Source: Pseudomonas californiensis (GTDB lineage Bacteria > Pseudomonadota > Gammaproteobacteria > Pseudomonadales > Pseudomonadaceae). Taken from it: a DNA stretch of 64,000 nt. The stretch lies in assembly GCF_021147775.1 (NCBI RefSeq), contig NZ_JAGTPK010000003.1, positions 234,991-298,990 on the forward strand, in the 5' to 3' direction. Positions 19,382 through 27,821 of this stretch are shown here, one piece after another (positions within the stretch are counted from its first letter, which is position 1; every line of letters starts with the position of its first letter). A program made the position numbers and the translations under genes. Under the pieces are notes generated by a model that saw nothing but the letters and a program-made list of their open reading frames with translations, ran no database searches and had not been told where the DNA came from.

Positions 19382-20199
19382 TTACTGATGTCGGCGCCGA
19401 TCCACTTCTGCGACAGCTTGCTCAGGGTGCCGTCTTTCTTCAGCTCGGCAAACACCTCGCGAACCTTTGCGTCCCACTCGGCATCGTTCTTCTCGATCGC
19501 GACGAAGTTGGGTTCTTCGTACAGCGATTCGCCCGCCAGTTTGAAGCGTTTGTCCTGATCGAGCCTTGGCTGAGCCGTGACCAGGTTGGTCAGCACGGCA
19601 TCCAGACGCACGCCCGCGCCGAGCGCAAGGTCCTGGAACGCGACGTTGTCGTTGTCGTAGGGAGCAATCTGCACGTTCTCGAACGGATATTGCAGCGGCT
19701 TGTCTTCTGCGCCTTCAATGACCAGGTTCTTGTTCAGATAACTTTCGTAGCTGGACGCGCTGGTCAGGCCGACCTTCTTGTTGCTCAGGTCCTTGGCGGA
19801 ATGAATGCGGTCATCCTTGGCATTGACCACGATCACGGCAGGTGAAGCGTAGTACTCGACCGGGAAATTGAACACTTCTGCCCGCGCCTTGCTTGGGGTC
19901 ATCGAGCAGACGCAGATGTCGTAGCGACCGCTCCAGCGGCCTGCAGCGATCACATCCCAGGACGGCGTTTCCAGGCGCAACTTGACGCCCAGCTTCTGCG
20001 CCACGGCCTTGGCAACGTCCACGTCGAAGCCGTCGAGTTCGTTCTTGTCATTCAGAAAAGAGAAGGGCGGGTAACTTTCCATGAGGACGTTGACCAGCTC
20101 TTTGTTTTTCTGCACGCGATCCAGCGTGGCGCCGGCCAGGGCTTGAGTGGAGGCAGCCAGAGTGACCAGGCCAATGCCCAACAGAGCGCTAAGTTTCAA
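19378..20199 (-). CDS. Amino-acid ABC transporter substrate-binding protein
   Basis: Periplasmic solute-binding protein of family 3, 273 residues. The signal peptide is MKLSALLGIGLVTLAASTQA followed by LAG. Family features are YPPFSFLNDKNELDGFDVDV (ligand site), CVCSMTPSKARAEVFNFPV and GLTSASSYESYL. It heads a two-gene operon with the permease and is divergent from a homocysteine S-methyltransferase gene, so S-methylmethionine or methionine is a reasonable guess at substrate. The sequence alone does not fix the ligand. Confidence 0.88.
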   Translation of the reverse strand: MKLSALLGIGLVTLAASTQALAGATLDRVQKNKELVNVLMESYPPFSFLNDKNELDGFDVDVAKAVAQKLGVKLRLETPSWDVIAAGRWSGRYDICVCSMTPSKARAEVFNFPVEYYASPAVIVVNAKDDRIHSAKDLSNKKVGLTSASSYESYLNKNLVIEGAEDKPLQYPFENVQIAPYDNDNVAFQDLALGAGVRLDAVLTNLVTAQPRLDQDKRFKLAGESLYEEPNFVAIEKNDAEWDAKVREVFAELKKDGTLSKLSQKWIGADISK

Positions 20200-20240
20200 A
20201 GATATCCCCTGAGAAAGTATTTGTAGTTTGATGAAAGTGC

Positions 20241-20251
20241 CGTATTAAATA
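20241..20251. promoter_or_regulatory. Small palindrome in divergent promoter region
   Basis: GTATT-A-AATAC is a perfect inverted repeat in the 110-bp region between the divergent ABC binding-protein and homocysteine methyltransferase genes. It could be an operator for both. The regulator is unknown and chance is possible. Confidence 0.2.
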
Positions 20252-20309
20252 CGTTATACATGACTGACTCATAATGAGTTTTTTTCATATACATATAAGT
20301 AGATCAACT

Positions 20310-21206
20310 ATGTCCCAAGGCTCAACTGTAATTCTCGATGGCGGCATGGGCCGCGAACTGCAACGTCGCGGCGCACCTTTCCGTCAGCCTGAGTGGTCGG
20401 CCCTGGCCTTGAGCGAAGCCCCTGAAGCGGTCAGCGACGTGCACGCGGCCTACATCGAGAGTGGCGCACAGGTGATCACCAGTAACAGTTATGCTGTGGT
20501 TCCGTTCCACATTGGCGAAGAACGTTTTGCCCGTGAAGGTCAGGCGCTGGCCGCGTTGGCCGGGCAATTGGCGCGCACGTCGGCCGACGCCTCGGGCGGG
20601 CGTGCCCGAGTGGCAGGCTCGATCCCCCCACTGTTCGGCTCCTACCGTCCTGATCTGTACAAGCCGGAACTCGCCGCCGATGTGTTGCGGCCTCTGGTTG
20701 CCGGGCTGGCACCCTACGTCGACCTGTGGCTGGCGGAAACGCAGAGTTGCATCCTGGAGGCGCAGACCATTCGCGCCGGTCTGCCTGCCGACGGCAAGCC
20801 GTTCTGGCTCTCCTTCACGCTTCAGGATGAAGACACCGACGAAGTGCCGCGTCTGCGCTCTGGTGAGCCAGTAGCCGATGCCGCCGGGGCGGCGGCTGAA
20901 ATGGGTGTTGCGACCTTGCTGTTCAATTGCAGTCAGCCGGAAGTCATCGGCGGCGCCATCGATGTGGCGCGCAAGGTGTTCGAGTCGCTGAATGTCGACA
21001 TCGGCATCGGTGCATATGCCAACGCGTTTCCACCTCAACCCAAGGACGCCAAGGCCAACGACGGTCTGGATGAATTGCGTGAAGACCTCGACCCACAAGG
21101 CTACAAGCAGTGGGCTGCGGACTGGGTCAAACGCGGTGCGACGCATATTGGTGGCTGCTGCGGGATCGGACCCGAGCACATCGCAGTCTTGTCCAAAAGC
21201 CTTTAA
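20310..21206 (+). CDS. mmuM: Homocysteine S-methyltransferase family protein
   Basis: Transfers a methyl group from S-methylmethionine or a similar donor to homocysteine, giving methionine. The start MSQGSTVILDGGMGRELQRR gives 298 residues; an upstream in-frame ATG at 20274 is possible. Zinc-binding cysteines are visible in LLFNCSQPEV and in IGGCCGIGPEHI near the C-terminus. The central Q-x-T-S-N-S-Y is in the motif GAQVITSNSYAVV. Its neighbour is an amino-acid ABC importer, consistent with taking up a plant methylated sulfur compound. The exact donor is inferred. Confidence 0.85.
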   Translation: MSQGSTVILDGGMGRELQRRGAPFRQPEWSALALSEAPEAVSDVHAAYIESGAQVITSNSYAVVPFHIGEERFAREGQALAALAGQLARTSADASGGRARVAGSIPPLFGSYRPDLYKPELAADVLRPLVAGLAPYVDLWLAETQSCILEAQTIRAGLPADGKPFWLSFTLQDEDTDEVPRLRSGEPVADAAGAAAEMGVATLLFNCSQPEVIGGAIDVARKVFESLNVDIGIGAYANAFPPQPKDAKANDGLDELREDLDPQGYKQWAADWVKRGATHIGGCCGIGPEHIAVLSKSL

Positions 21207-21221
21207 GCAAGACCGATAAAG

Positions 21222-21259
21222 AAAAACCCCGTGGCTCGCAAGAGATCACGGGGTTTTTT
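21222..21259. terminator. Bidirectional intrinsic terminator
   Basis: AAAAACCCCGTG (21222-21233) pairs with CACGGGGTTTTT (21247-21258). The A-run and T-run on the two sides let it serve both mmuM and the convergent mqo gene. Confidence 0.9.
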
Positions 21260-21277
21260 CATGACGCTCGGTTTACA

Positions 21278-22786
21278 TCAGGCGAAGCTGTGGGCCTGAC
21301 TGGTCTTCGCGGCCAGGTCCAGGCTTTCATCGCTCTGGCTGCTGACGCGCTCATACAGCTGCGCATCGGTACCCAGTGCCTGTTCCCGTGCCGGGAAGAT
21401 CTCGTTGAGCTTGGCAGCCCATTCGGTGCGGGTCTTTTCCGGGAAGCAGCGTTCGATCAGTTCCAGCATGATCGATACCGTCACCGACGCACCCGGTGAC
21501 GCGCCGAGCAGGGCGGCCAGCGAGCCATCCTGTGCTGATACCAGTTCAGTACCGAATTGCAGAACGCCGCCTTTTTTGGCGTCTTTTTTGATGATCTGCA
21601 CGCGCTGACCGGCCACTTCCAGACGCCAGTCTTCGGCCTTGGCTTCAGGGTAGAAGCGGCGCAGCGATTCCAGACGCTGTTCCATCGATTGCATCACTTC
21701 GCTGACCAGGTATTTGGTCAGGTCCATGTTGTCGCGAGCAACGGCCAGCATCGGCTTGATGTTGGCAACGCGTACCGACAGCGGCAGGTCCAGAAACGAA
21801 CCGTGTTTCAGGAACTTGGTGGTGAAGCCGGCGTAGGGCCCGAACAGCAGGGATTTATTGCCATCGACGACGCGAGTGTCCAGGTGCGGTACCGACATCG
21901 GCGGCGAGCCCACAGCTGCCTGGCTGTAGACCTTGGCCTGATGGTGCTTGACCACTTCAGGGTTGTCGCAGCGCAGCCATTGACCGCTGACCGGGAAGCC
22001 GCCAAAACCTTTGCTCTCCTCGATGCCTGACATCTGCAGCAGCGGCAATGCCGCGCCGCCGGCACCCAGGAACACGAATTTTGCGTCGATTTCGCGAGTG
22101 CCGCCGCTGTTCACGTCCTTGATGGTTACGGTCCAGCCTGCGCCCTTGCGGGTCAGGTTGGTCACGCGCTTGCAGTATTTGACCTCTGCATCAGGAGCAC
22201 TTGAGAGATGGGTGAGCAACTGATTGGTCAGTGCGCCGAAGTTGACGTCGGTGCCATTCATCATGCGCGTTGCGGCGATTTTTTCGTCAGCCGGACGCCC
22301 AGGCATCATCAGCGGCATCCACTCGGCGAGCCTGGCCTTGTCTTCGGTGTATTCCATTGAAGCGAAGGCGTGGTGCTTGCTCATGGCTTCAAAGCGGGTC
22401 TTGAGGAACGAGATGCCGTTTTCGCCCTGAACGAAGCTCAGGTGCGGAACCTGATTGATGAAGGACTTCGCCGTGCCGAAGGTGCCCTTGCGCGCCAAGT
22501 ACGCCCAGAACTGCTTCGAGACTTCGAACTGGGTATTGATGTGCACCGCTTTTTTGATGTCGATGGAGCCATCGGCGGCGGGTGGGGTGTAGTTCAGCTC
22601 GCACAGACCGGCATGGCCGGTGCCTGCGTTGTTCCATGGATTGGAACTCTCTGCAGCGCCGGAATCCATGAGCTCAACGACTTCCAGCTTGAGGCCGGGG
22701 TCGAGCTCTTTAAGCAGTACGGCCAGCGTTGCACTCATGATGCCCGCTCCAACCAGTACCACGTCGACTGTTTCGTTATGCGCCAT
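21278..22786 (-). CDS. mqo: Malate:quinone oxidoreductase
   Basis: Membrane-associated FAD enzyme oxidising malate to oxaloacetate and reducing quinone in the TCA cycle. The ATG at 22786 after GGAGACG gives 502 residues starting [20 protein letters not shown], with the FAD dinucleotide-binding GxGxxS/G motif. Family segments include [31 protein letters not shown] and [18 protein letters not shown]. It is transcribed alone and shares a terminator with mmuM. Confidence 0.95.
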   Translation of the reverse strand: MAHNETVDVVLVGAGIMSATLAVLLKELDPGLKLEVVELMDSGAAESSNPWNNAGTGHAGLCELNYTPPAADGSIDIKKAVHINTQFEVSKQFWAYLARKGTFGTAKSFINQVPHLSFVQGENGISFLKTRFEAMSKHHAFASMEYTEDKARLAEWMPLMMPGRPADEKIAATRMMNGTDVNFGALTNQLLTHLSSAPDAEVKYCKRVTNLTRKGAGWTVTIKDVNSGGTREIDAKFVFLGAGGAALPLLQMSGIEESKGFGGFPVSGQWLRCDNPEVVKHHQAKVYSQAAVGSPPMSVPHLDTRVVDGNKSLLFGPYAGFTTKFLKHGSFLDLPLSVRVANIKPMLAVARDNMDLTKYLVSEVMQSMEQRLESLRRFYPEAKAEDWRLEVAGQRVQIIKKDAKKGGVLQFGTELVSAQDGSLAALLGASPGASVTVSIMLELIERCFPEKTRTEWAAKLNEIFPAREQALGTDAQLYERVSSQSDESLDLAAKTSQAHSFA

Positions 22787-23519
22787 TAACGCGTCTCCAA
22801 AATCTGCAGCACCAAATTGACGGCATACGATCCTGAGGCTGTGTGCCAGGTGGTCGGGGCAAGGTTCAAGGTTCAAGGTTGTGCCCGACGCATCCCGGCC
22901 AGGATCGCCTGTCCGATTCTTCGCAATTTTTCGCATCTCTCGCGCAGGTCCCGGTCAGGCTCAGCAAAGGTTCATCAGATCAGCATGAACGCATTTTCAA
23001 GCCCGCTCGGCCATTCGACCATCGTCAAGGTATCGGTCATGCAAGCCACCGATACTCGACGACCGGCGTCAGGCTCCGGTCATGGAGGCGCAGTCTCGGT
23101 CATTCCTGTTCAAAAGGGCCGGTTCAGACGCTGATGGTGCAATTTCAAACGCGTACCTATTCATTTGCTCGCCACACTCTTGTGAAGTTGTGAAACCGTT
23201 TTTCACGTTCTTTTGGAAACGTGAACCAAACCTCAAAATGGCTGCGATAGCAGCTCTGGCAGATCGGTTGCATACAGAGTGAGGCGCTGACTGAGCAGAA
23301 AGGTTCGAAATGATTCGAGCCAATCTGCACGGTTCATCAAGCACACTCGTGCGCAAATGACCTGTGTGGGCGGCTCTCTGTGGGCGGTACGGAGGAGCTA
23401 ATACGGTGATTAGCGATGCTGCGAGGCCCGATCAGGAGACGTCCTTATAATCGGGGGAAGATTATAGCGATGAAACGACAGGAATTGATCGGTCTAACTG
23501 ACTTTTATTCGGTATCGGG
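22787..23519. other. 733-bp intergenic region without a supported gene
   Basis: No reading frame here has both a ribosome site and protein-like sequence. It holds a triple heptamer repeat AAGGTTC/AAGGTTC/AAGGTTG (22861-22881), an inverted repeat GTATCGGT/ACCGATAC (near 23028-23053), and TATAATC...GATTATA arms near 23447-23467. The last includes a perfect TATAAT that could be a -10 element for an undetected transcript. Confidence 0.5.
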
Positions 23520-23753
23520 TCATGCGGTGAGCAATTGGCGACCTGTCGAACGCACGTTGCGCGGTGCAACACGGGCGCTGGCGGGCAGTGGCTGGTTCAG
23601 CCAGGTATGACGGGGTTCGGCGACTTCGACCCATTCATTGCCCAGGGGACGCTCGGCGCAGTGCTTGAATGCACGGCAGACGCCGGTGTTTTCCACGCGG
23701 GCGTAGTGACGATGCTGGCGACGTGCAGTGAACAGAGACCAGAAAAGATTCAT
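23520..23753 (-). CDS. Small conserved hypothetical protein
   Basis: 77 residues beginning MNLFWSLFTARRQHRHYARV. The ATG at 23753 is preceded by GAGGAG at a good distance, which favours it over a start 20 codons upstream. The product is basic and rich in Arg and aromatic residues, with GNEWVEVAEPRHTWLNQPLP near its centre. I know similar short proteins from Pseudomonas but no function. Confidence 0.65.
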   Translation of the reverse strand: MNLFWSLFTARRQHRHYARVENTGVCRAFKHCAERPLGNEWVEVAEPRHTWLNQPLPASARVAPRNVRSTGRQLLTA

Positions 23754-23971
23754 GGCGCGGCTCCTCGTTTGATCGTGCGGCTTGTATGGCTTGCCTCGTG
23801 GCAATGAAAGCAAGTCTGGCGGCTTGATGTGACGGGGTGATTACATCCGGCGCCTGAACCATCGGCGCTTTTCGACAGTCCGAGCCTTACCGGTGGGCGG
23901 GCACTGGTGAGTGGGGGTTGCCCGCCGCTATACTGCGGCACATTCAGTGCCTGGCCCATGGAGAGATGAGC

Positions 23972-24553
23972 ATGCTGCGTCGCCTTTTGTTCGGTTTGCT
24001 TGCTGTAAGCAGTTTGACCCTGGTGGGCTGTGCCCACAGTCCGCAACAACTCAGTCCACAACCCAAGCTGAACGCTCAGCTCGCGCCTGTCGGACGTGGT
24101 CAGCCTGTAGTCGTGCGTGTGGTTGATGGCCGTCCAGGCCCGACACTCGGGACGCGTGGCGGTATGTACCCTGAAACCAGCGCTATCAGCGTCAGCAGCA
24201 ACGATGTCGTACCCAAGCTGCAGGCCCAGGCCGAAGCCGCTGTGCGTCTGCTGGGCTTCACGCCTACCCAGAACGGCAGTGCGCCTCAATTGACGGTCAC
24301 GCTGGCAGACCTTAAATACCAATCGCCCAAGGAAGGTCTGTACGTGACCGAGGCGACCATCAGTTCCACGTTCCGTGCCGATGTGCGCAACAACGGCCGC
24401 AATTACAGCGGTCGCTATGCAGCGTCGCTGGATCAGCGCTTTGGCATGGCGCCAAACCAGGAGACCAACACCAAGTTGGTAAGTGACGTCCTGAGCGATG
24501 CACTGACTCGCGTGTTCCAGGACCCGACCATCGGTTCGACCCTGTCGCAGTAA
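23972..24553 (+). CDS. YajG-family lipoprotein
   Basis: Membrane-anchored lipoprotein of 193 residues. The start MLRRLLFGLLAVSSLTLVGC ends in a lipobox LVGC, so Cys20 should be lipidated. GGAGAG stands 6 nt before this ATG; another ATG two codons earlier is also possible. The mature part (VVVRVVDGRPGPTLGTRGGM, then beta-strand repeats and TKLVSDVLSDALTRVFQDP) resembles the YajG family of uncharacterised proteins. Confidence 0.85.
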   Translation: MLRRLLFGLLAVSSLTLVGCAHSPQQLSPQPKLNAQLAPVGRGQPVVVRVVDGRPGPTLGTRGGMYPETSAISVSSNDVVPKLQAQAEAAVRLLGFTPTQNGSAPQLTVTLADLKYQSPKEGLYVTEATISSTFRADVRNNGRNYSGRYAASLDQRFGMAPNQETNTKLVSDVLSDALTRVFQDPTIGSTLSQ

Positions 24554-24565
24554 ACGGCGCTTTGT

Positions 24566-24602
24566 AAAAAGCCCGGCCCTTGTTGAGAGGGTCGGGCTTT
24601 TT
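24566..24602. terminator. Bidirectional intrinsic terminator
   Basis: AAAAAGCCCGGCCCT pairs with AGGGTCGGGCTTTTT with a single G-T pair. It lies between the YajG-like gene and a convergent small gene and serves both. Confidence 0.88.
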
Positions 24603-24639
24603 CATACGCCAGATTCGGTCGGCAAGCGACGGTGTCTGA

Positions 24640-24846
24640 TCAGGCCGCCTGCTGGTAGAGGTCCAGAAAGCTGAAGCCGGTGTCCTGATCGAGGTCAGGC
24701 AGGTCATGGTGAACATGTCCACCCAGCGCACAGTAGACCAGCCAGTGGCGGTCTTGAACGTTGAACGCCAGGCTGTCGATCAGCTCCTGCTGTTCGTCAC
24801 TCTGAGCTATCAGATAAAGGCGGTCCTGATTTTTTGCGTGCAGCAT
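24640..24846 (-). CDS. Small conserved hypothetical protein
   Basis: 68 residues beginning MLHAKNQDRLYLIAQSDEQQ. GGAG lies about 7 nt before the ATG at 24846. The product is acidic with a His-containing stretch GGHVHHDLPDLDQD and no signal peptide. It has the look of a real Pseudomonas gene (good start signal, terminator after it). Function is unknown. Confidence 0.65.
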   Translation of the reverse strand: MLHAKNQDRLYLIAQSDEQQELIDSLAFNVQDRHWLVYCALGGHVHHDLPDLDQDTGFSFLDLYQQAA

Positions 24847-24948
24847 GACAAGCTCCAAAAAGAGGGAAGTCCGTTTCTTGAGGAGCCACACAATGCAGGG
24901 GGTGCGTTACGGTAAGGTGACAGCGGCAGCGAATTGTCTTACAAGATG

Positions 24949-24971
24949 CTTCCCGCAACCAATGCGGGAAG
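24949..24971. terminator. Hairpin after the acyltransferase gene
   Basis: CTTCCCGCA and TGCGGGAAG form a perfect 9-bp stem with a 5-nt loop, 29 nt after the stop of the minus-strand acyltransferase gene. There is no T-run on that strand, so termination is only possible. Confidence 0.4.
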
Positions 24972-24999
24972 TTTCTGTCTGCGTTGCAGGACCGAAGTC

Positions 25000-26163
25000 T
25001 TAGAGCGCCAGCCCTGCCTTGACGCGATACTGGTTGCGCACGGGCGTTGCGTATTGCTGTACCAGATAGGGACGATGCTCTGCCGGCGCTCCAGCCAGCC
25101 GGCTTTCCCACTCGTCCCGCGCTCGCGAAAGTTCGTCTGCTGGAAACAGGTCGCTGGCTGTTGGAACCTCAAGGCTCGGGTCAGCCTCACTCCATTGTGC
25201 ATACGCCAGGTAATGCACCGGGAACAGGCGATAGCCGCCCAGAATCTGCCGGTCCATTTCAATCGCCAATTGCTTGGTGTCTTCGAACTGCTCGGTGATT
25301 GGCGGCGCAAAGTTTACGTGCACACGGCCTTTGTAGCCCGTGATACCGAGCGCGATGCTGACGTCGTCCTCGCCCGGTGTCTTGGTGTATGCGCCAGTGG
25401 TGGCACGAATATAAAGCTCGCGGGCCTTGGCGCCGTCGCACGGGTCGTATTCGTAACTGATGGACACCGGGATCAGGTTCAGCGAGCGGATCACGTCGCC
25501 GAACGGCTCTTCCTTGCGGCTCATGTGAAACATCTTGAGGATGGCCGACTCGGTGCGGTCATCTCCATCCTTGGCACGGCCCTCGGCCTGAGCGATCCAG
25601 ATGGACTGGCAATCCTGAGTGATGGAATGATTGATGTACGCCGAGAGCAACTGATAGGCCGCCATCTTCTCGCGACGCCCGGTGATCGAGCGGTGCACGA
25701 TGAAACTCTTGTTCAGACGCATCAGGTCGCTGACGAAAGGCTTTTGCAGCAGGTTGTCGCCAATGGCAATGCGCGGCGTAGGCAGGCCAGCGTGATACAC
25801 GGCATAGTTGACGAATGCCGGGTCCATCACGATATCGCGATGATTGGCGAGGAACAGATAAGCACAGCCAGACTTGAGCTGTTCGACCCCGGTGTAAGTC
25901 ACGCCATCGGTGGCGCGCTCTATGGTGTGGTCGACGTAATACTCGACCTTGTCCTGCAACGCGGCAACCGAGTCGATGCCAGCGAACTCACGGCGCAGCT
26001 TGCGCGCCAGTGTGGGTTGCAGAAACCAGCCGAATGCACCTGCCAGACGAGGGAAGCGGAACTTGGTGAGGATCGCGAGAAAGGCTTTATCGCTCAGCAG
26101 ACGTGCCAGAACGGCGGGGACTTCTGCATCGTTGTAAGGTCGGATGGCATCAAATTCGCCCAT
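25000..26163 (-). CDS. Glycerolipid acyltransferase-like protein
   Basis: Membrane-associated acyltransferase of the PlsC/LPLAT superfamily, 387 residues from the second of two adjacent ATGs. The catalytic HxxxxD motif is LFLANHRDIVMDPAFVNYAV (about residues 135-154), and a downstream WIAQAEGRAKDGDD corresponds to the acceptor-binding block. The N-terminal ~110 residues are a helical extension not found in short PlsC enzymes. Substrate is unknown; phospholipid remodelling is likely. It is divergent from the CPXCG gene across 105 bp. Confidence 0.8.
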   Translation of the reverse strand: MGEFDAIRPYNDAEVPAVLARLLSDKAFLAILTKFRFPRLAGAFGWFLQPTLARKLRREFAGIDSVAALQDKVEYYVDHTIERATDGVTYTGVEQLKSGCAYLFLANHRDIVMDPAFVNYAVYHAGLPTPRIAIGDNLLQKPFVSDLMRLNKSFIVHRSITGRREKMAAYQLLSAYINHSITQDCQSIWIAQAEGRAKDGDDRTESAILKMFHMSRKEEPFGDVIRSLNLIPVSISYEYDPCDGAKARELYIRATTGAYTKTPGEDDVSIALGITGYKGRVHVNFAPPITEQFEDTKQLAIEMDRQILGGYRLFPVHYLAYAQWSEADPSLEVPTASDLFPADELSRARDEWESRLAGAPAEHRPYLVQQYATPVRNQYRVKAGLAL

Positions 26164-26268
26164 CATGCTCTCTTGTTGTAATCGAATAGGGTAAAAAGAG
26201 GACAGGCTTGTCGAGGCCGTCTCCAGATAATGGGGCAATTATACGCACAACTGGTCCCGGAGGCCGCG

Positions 26269-26451
26269 ATGCAGGAATTACAGGATTACGACTGCCCCTA
26301 CTGCGGGGAGCCGGTGGAAGCTGTACTGGACTTGTCCGGCGGCGACCAGCAGTACATTGAAGACTGCCCGGTCTGTTGCCGCCCGATCATCTTCGACCTT
26401 CAGACCGACGGCGAAAGCTGGAACCTGGACGTGCGCAGCGAGAACGAGTAA
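26269..26451 (+). CDS. CPXCG motif-containing cysteine-rich protein
   Basis: 60 residues, MQELQDYDCPYCGEPVEAVL. GGAGG precedes the ATG. Two CxxC knuckles, CPYCG and CPVCC, form a probable zinc-ribbon; a short beta-rich tail follows. The stop overlaps the next start (TAATG), so it is translationally coupled to the DUF2007 gene. This family is common in gammaproteobacteria and has no assigned role. Confidence 0.88.
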   Translation: MQELQDYDCPYCGEPVEAVLDLSGGDQQYIEDCPVCCRPIIFDLQTDGESWNLDVRSENE

Positions 26452-26711
26452 TGCAGAAAATCTACGAGCCGGAAAGCCTGATGGAGGGTGAGCTGTTGCA
26501 GGCGATGCTCGCCAGCGAAGGAATTACGGCGCATCTGGCCGGGCGCGACCTGCTCGGCGCGATGGGTGAGTTGCCGGGGCTCGGTTTGCTCGCACTCACC
26601 GTGGAGGATGATCAGGTCCGTCAGGCACGCGAGTTGATCACTGCGTACAATGCCGCCTCACCCGTGTCCGGTGACGAGCCGGACAGCTTCCCCGATGTAC
26701 TGGTGTGCTGA
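26451..26711 (+). CDS. DUF2007-family putative signal transducing protein
   Basis: 86 residues, MQKIYEPESLMEGELLQAML, beginning in the stop codon of the CPXCG gene. The segment YEPESLMEGELLQAMLASEG, followed by GITAHLAGRDLLGAMGELPG and a hydrophobic beta strand, matches the short ferredoxin-like DUF2007 fold. The name of the family includes signal transduction, but evidence for this is weak. Confidence 0.82.
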   Translation: MQKIYEPESLMEGELLQAMLASEGITAHLAGRDLLGAMGELPGLGLLALTVEDDQVRQARELITAYNAASPVSGDEPDSFPDVLVC

Positions 26712-26741
26712 ACACCTTCAACAAGAGTTCGATTACCCCTC

Positions 26742-27371
26742 ATGTGTGGACGCTATGCCCTGTTTCGTTGGACACCTGCCTTTGCGGCCCTGCCCGGATT
26801 CCCGGCTGATCAGCAGGCGCAGTGGAATATCTCGCCAGCCGACTGGGTATTGATCATGCGCGCCGCTGAAGGCGAGGGGGATGTCGAACTGGTACGGGCC
26901 CGCTGGGGCCTGACCCCGGCCTGGCTCACCGACCTGTCCCGAACGCCCGCTCATGCACGTGCCGAAACCGTGGCCGAGCAACCCATGTTTCGCGAAGCCT
27001 TCAAGCAGCGCCGCTGCCTGCTGCCTGCCAACGGCTTTTATGAATGGCGCGGCAACCTGCGCAAGCGTCCGTTCTGGTTGACGCCGGGCGAGGGCGCTGC
27101 GTTGTTCTTTGCAGCGATCTGGGAGGCGTATCCGGTTCAGGGTCACACCTACCTCAGCGTGGCTGTTGTCACCCAGGCCGCTGCCACTCAGCGCCGCCCT
27201 TTGATACTCGACGCCCAAGGGCAGAAAGACTGGCTGTCGGCCGACACGCCGTTGTCGACCCTGCAAGCGCTGCTGGCAGCCCCTCAGGTTGCACTGAGAG
27301 AGAGGCCATTGGCCAACCTGGTCAATGATCCCAAACTCAATGCCCCCGAGTGCCTGACGCCGTTGAGTTGA
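26742..27371 (+). CDS. yedK: SOS response-associated peptidase (SRAP/YedK family)
   Basis: Forms a covalent thiazolidine crosslink with abasic sites in single-stranded DNA, shielding them from cleavage. The 209-residue product starts MCGRYALFRW, so the catalytic Cys2 is exposed after Met removal. Conserved elements are WGLTPAWL, the AETV arginine-glutamate segment in THARAETVAE form, and CLLPANGFYEWR with the active-site glutamate. Length is near the family norm. Confidence 0.92.
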   Translation: MCGRYALFRWTPAFAALPGFPADQQAQWNISPADWVLIMRAAEGEGDVELVRARWGLTPAWLTDLSRTPAHARAETVAEQPMFREAFKQRRCLLPANGFYEWRGNLRKRPFWLTPGEGAALFFAAIWEAYPVQGHTYLSVAVVTQAAATQRRPLILDAQGQKDWLSADTPLSTLQALLAAPQVALRERPLANLVNDPKLNAPECLTPLS

Positions 27372-27821
27372 AGATCAAAGGCAGCGGCGACAGATCGGAT
27401 ATCCGACGTTGATACGGTGTCTTCAGATCATTCTTCGCGAGCAAGCGGAACGCCGCTCGGCTCACTCCCACCGGAACCTCGCTTTCAAGTTGAAATGAGC
27501 AGCTGTGGGCGCTACCTGTGGGGGCAGCTTGCTGACGAAGGGGTCAGTATTCTCGCTGAGAATCCACAACATGGATCAAAGAAAGCCAATCCCGGCACCT
27601 CCAAAGCAAAAGCCATCCACGCGTGCTCTGCTTCATCACCGACATCGCTTCTTGTGGGCCCGAAGCAAAAAATGTCACCCCTTTCATGCACATCTGATAC
27701 AAGCCTGACATACCTGGGGAACCATCCTGCTTGTACGAAGCCCAAGATGGCTATTGGCTGGTATCTGGCGCAGCGATCCTGCACCCCCTGGGATGGCCAC
27801 CTCACGAACAAGGAGATCTCC
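27372..27821. other. 450-bp intergenic region with REP-like repeat
   Basis: The segment 27433-27462 is the inverted copy of 14050-14079 with one mismatch, followed by further TGTGGG and CAGCTTGCTGACGAAG sequences of the same REP-like type to about 27545. The rest (27546-27821) must hold the promoter of the M48 gene but shows no clear motif. An open frame continues through it upstream of the M48 start but has no coding character. Confidence 0.55.

Noticed and set aside
22817..23193. Plus-strand 105- and 116-codon frames upstream of mqo
   Set aside because: No ribosome site, odd composition and overlap of two competing frames.
23416..23610. 64-codon plus-strand frame with MKRQELIGLTDFYSV
   Set aside because: It overlaps a better-supported minus-strand gene (23520-23753), and its second half is the antisense of that gene.
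27417..27821. 135-residue extension of the M48 lipoprotein
   Set aside because: The lipoprotein signal with lipobox starts at 27822 after AAGGAG; the upstream part crosses a REP-like repeat.
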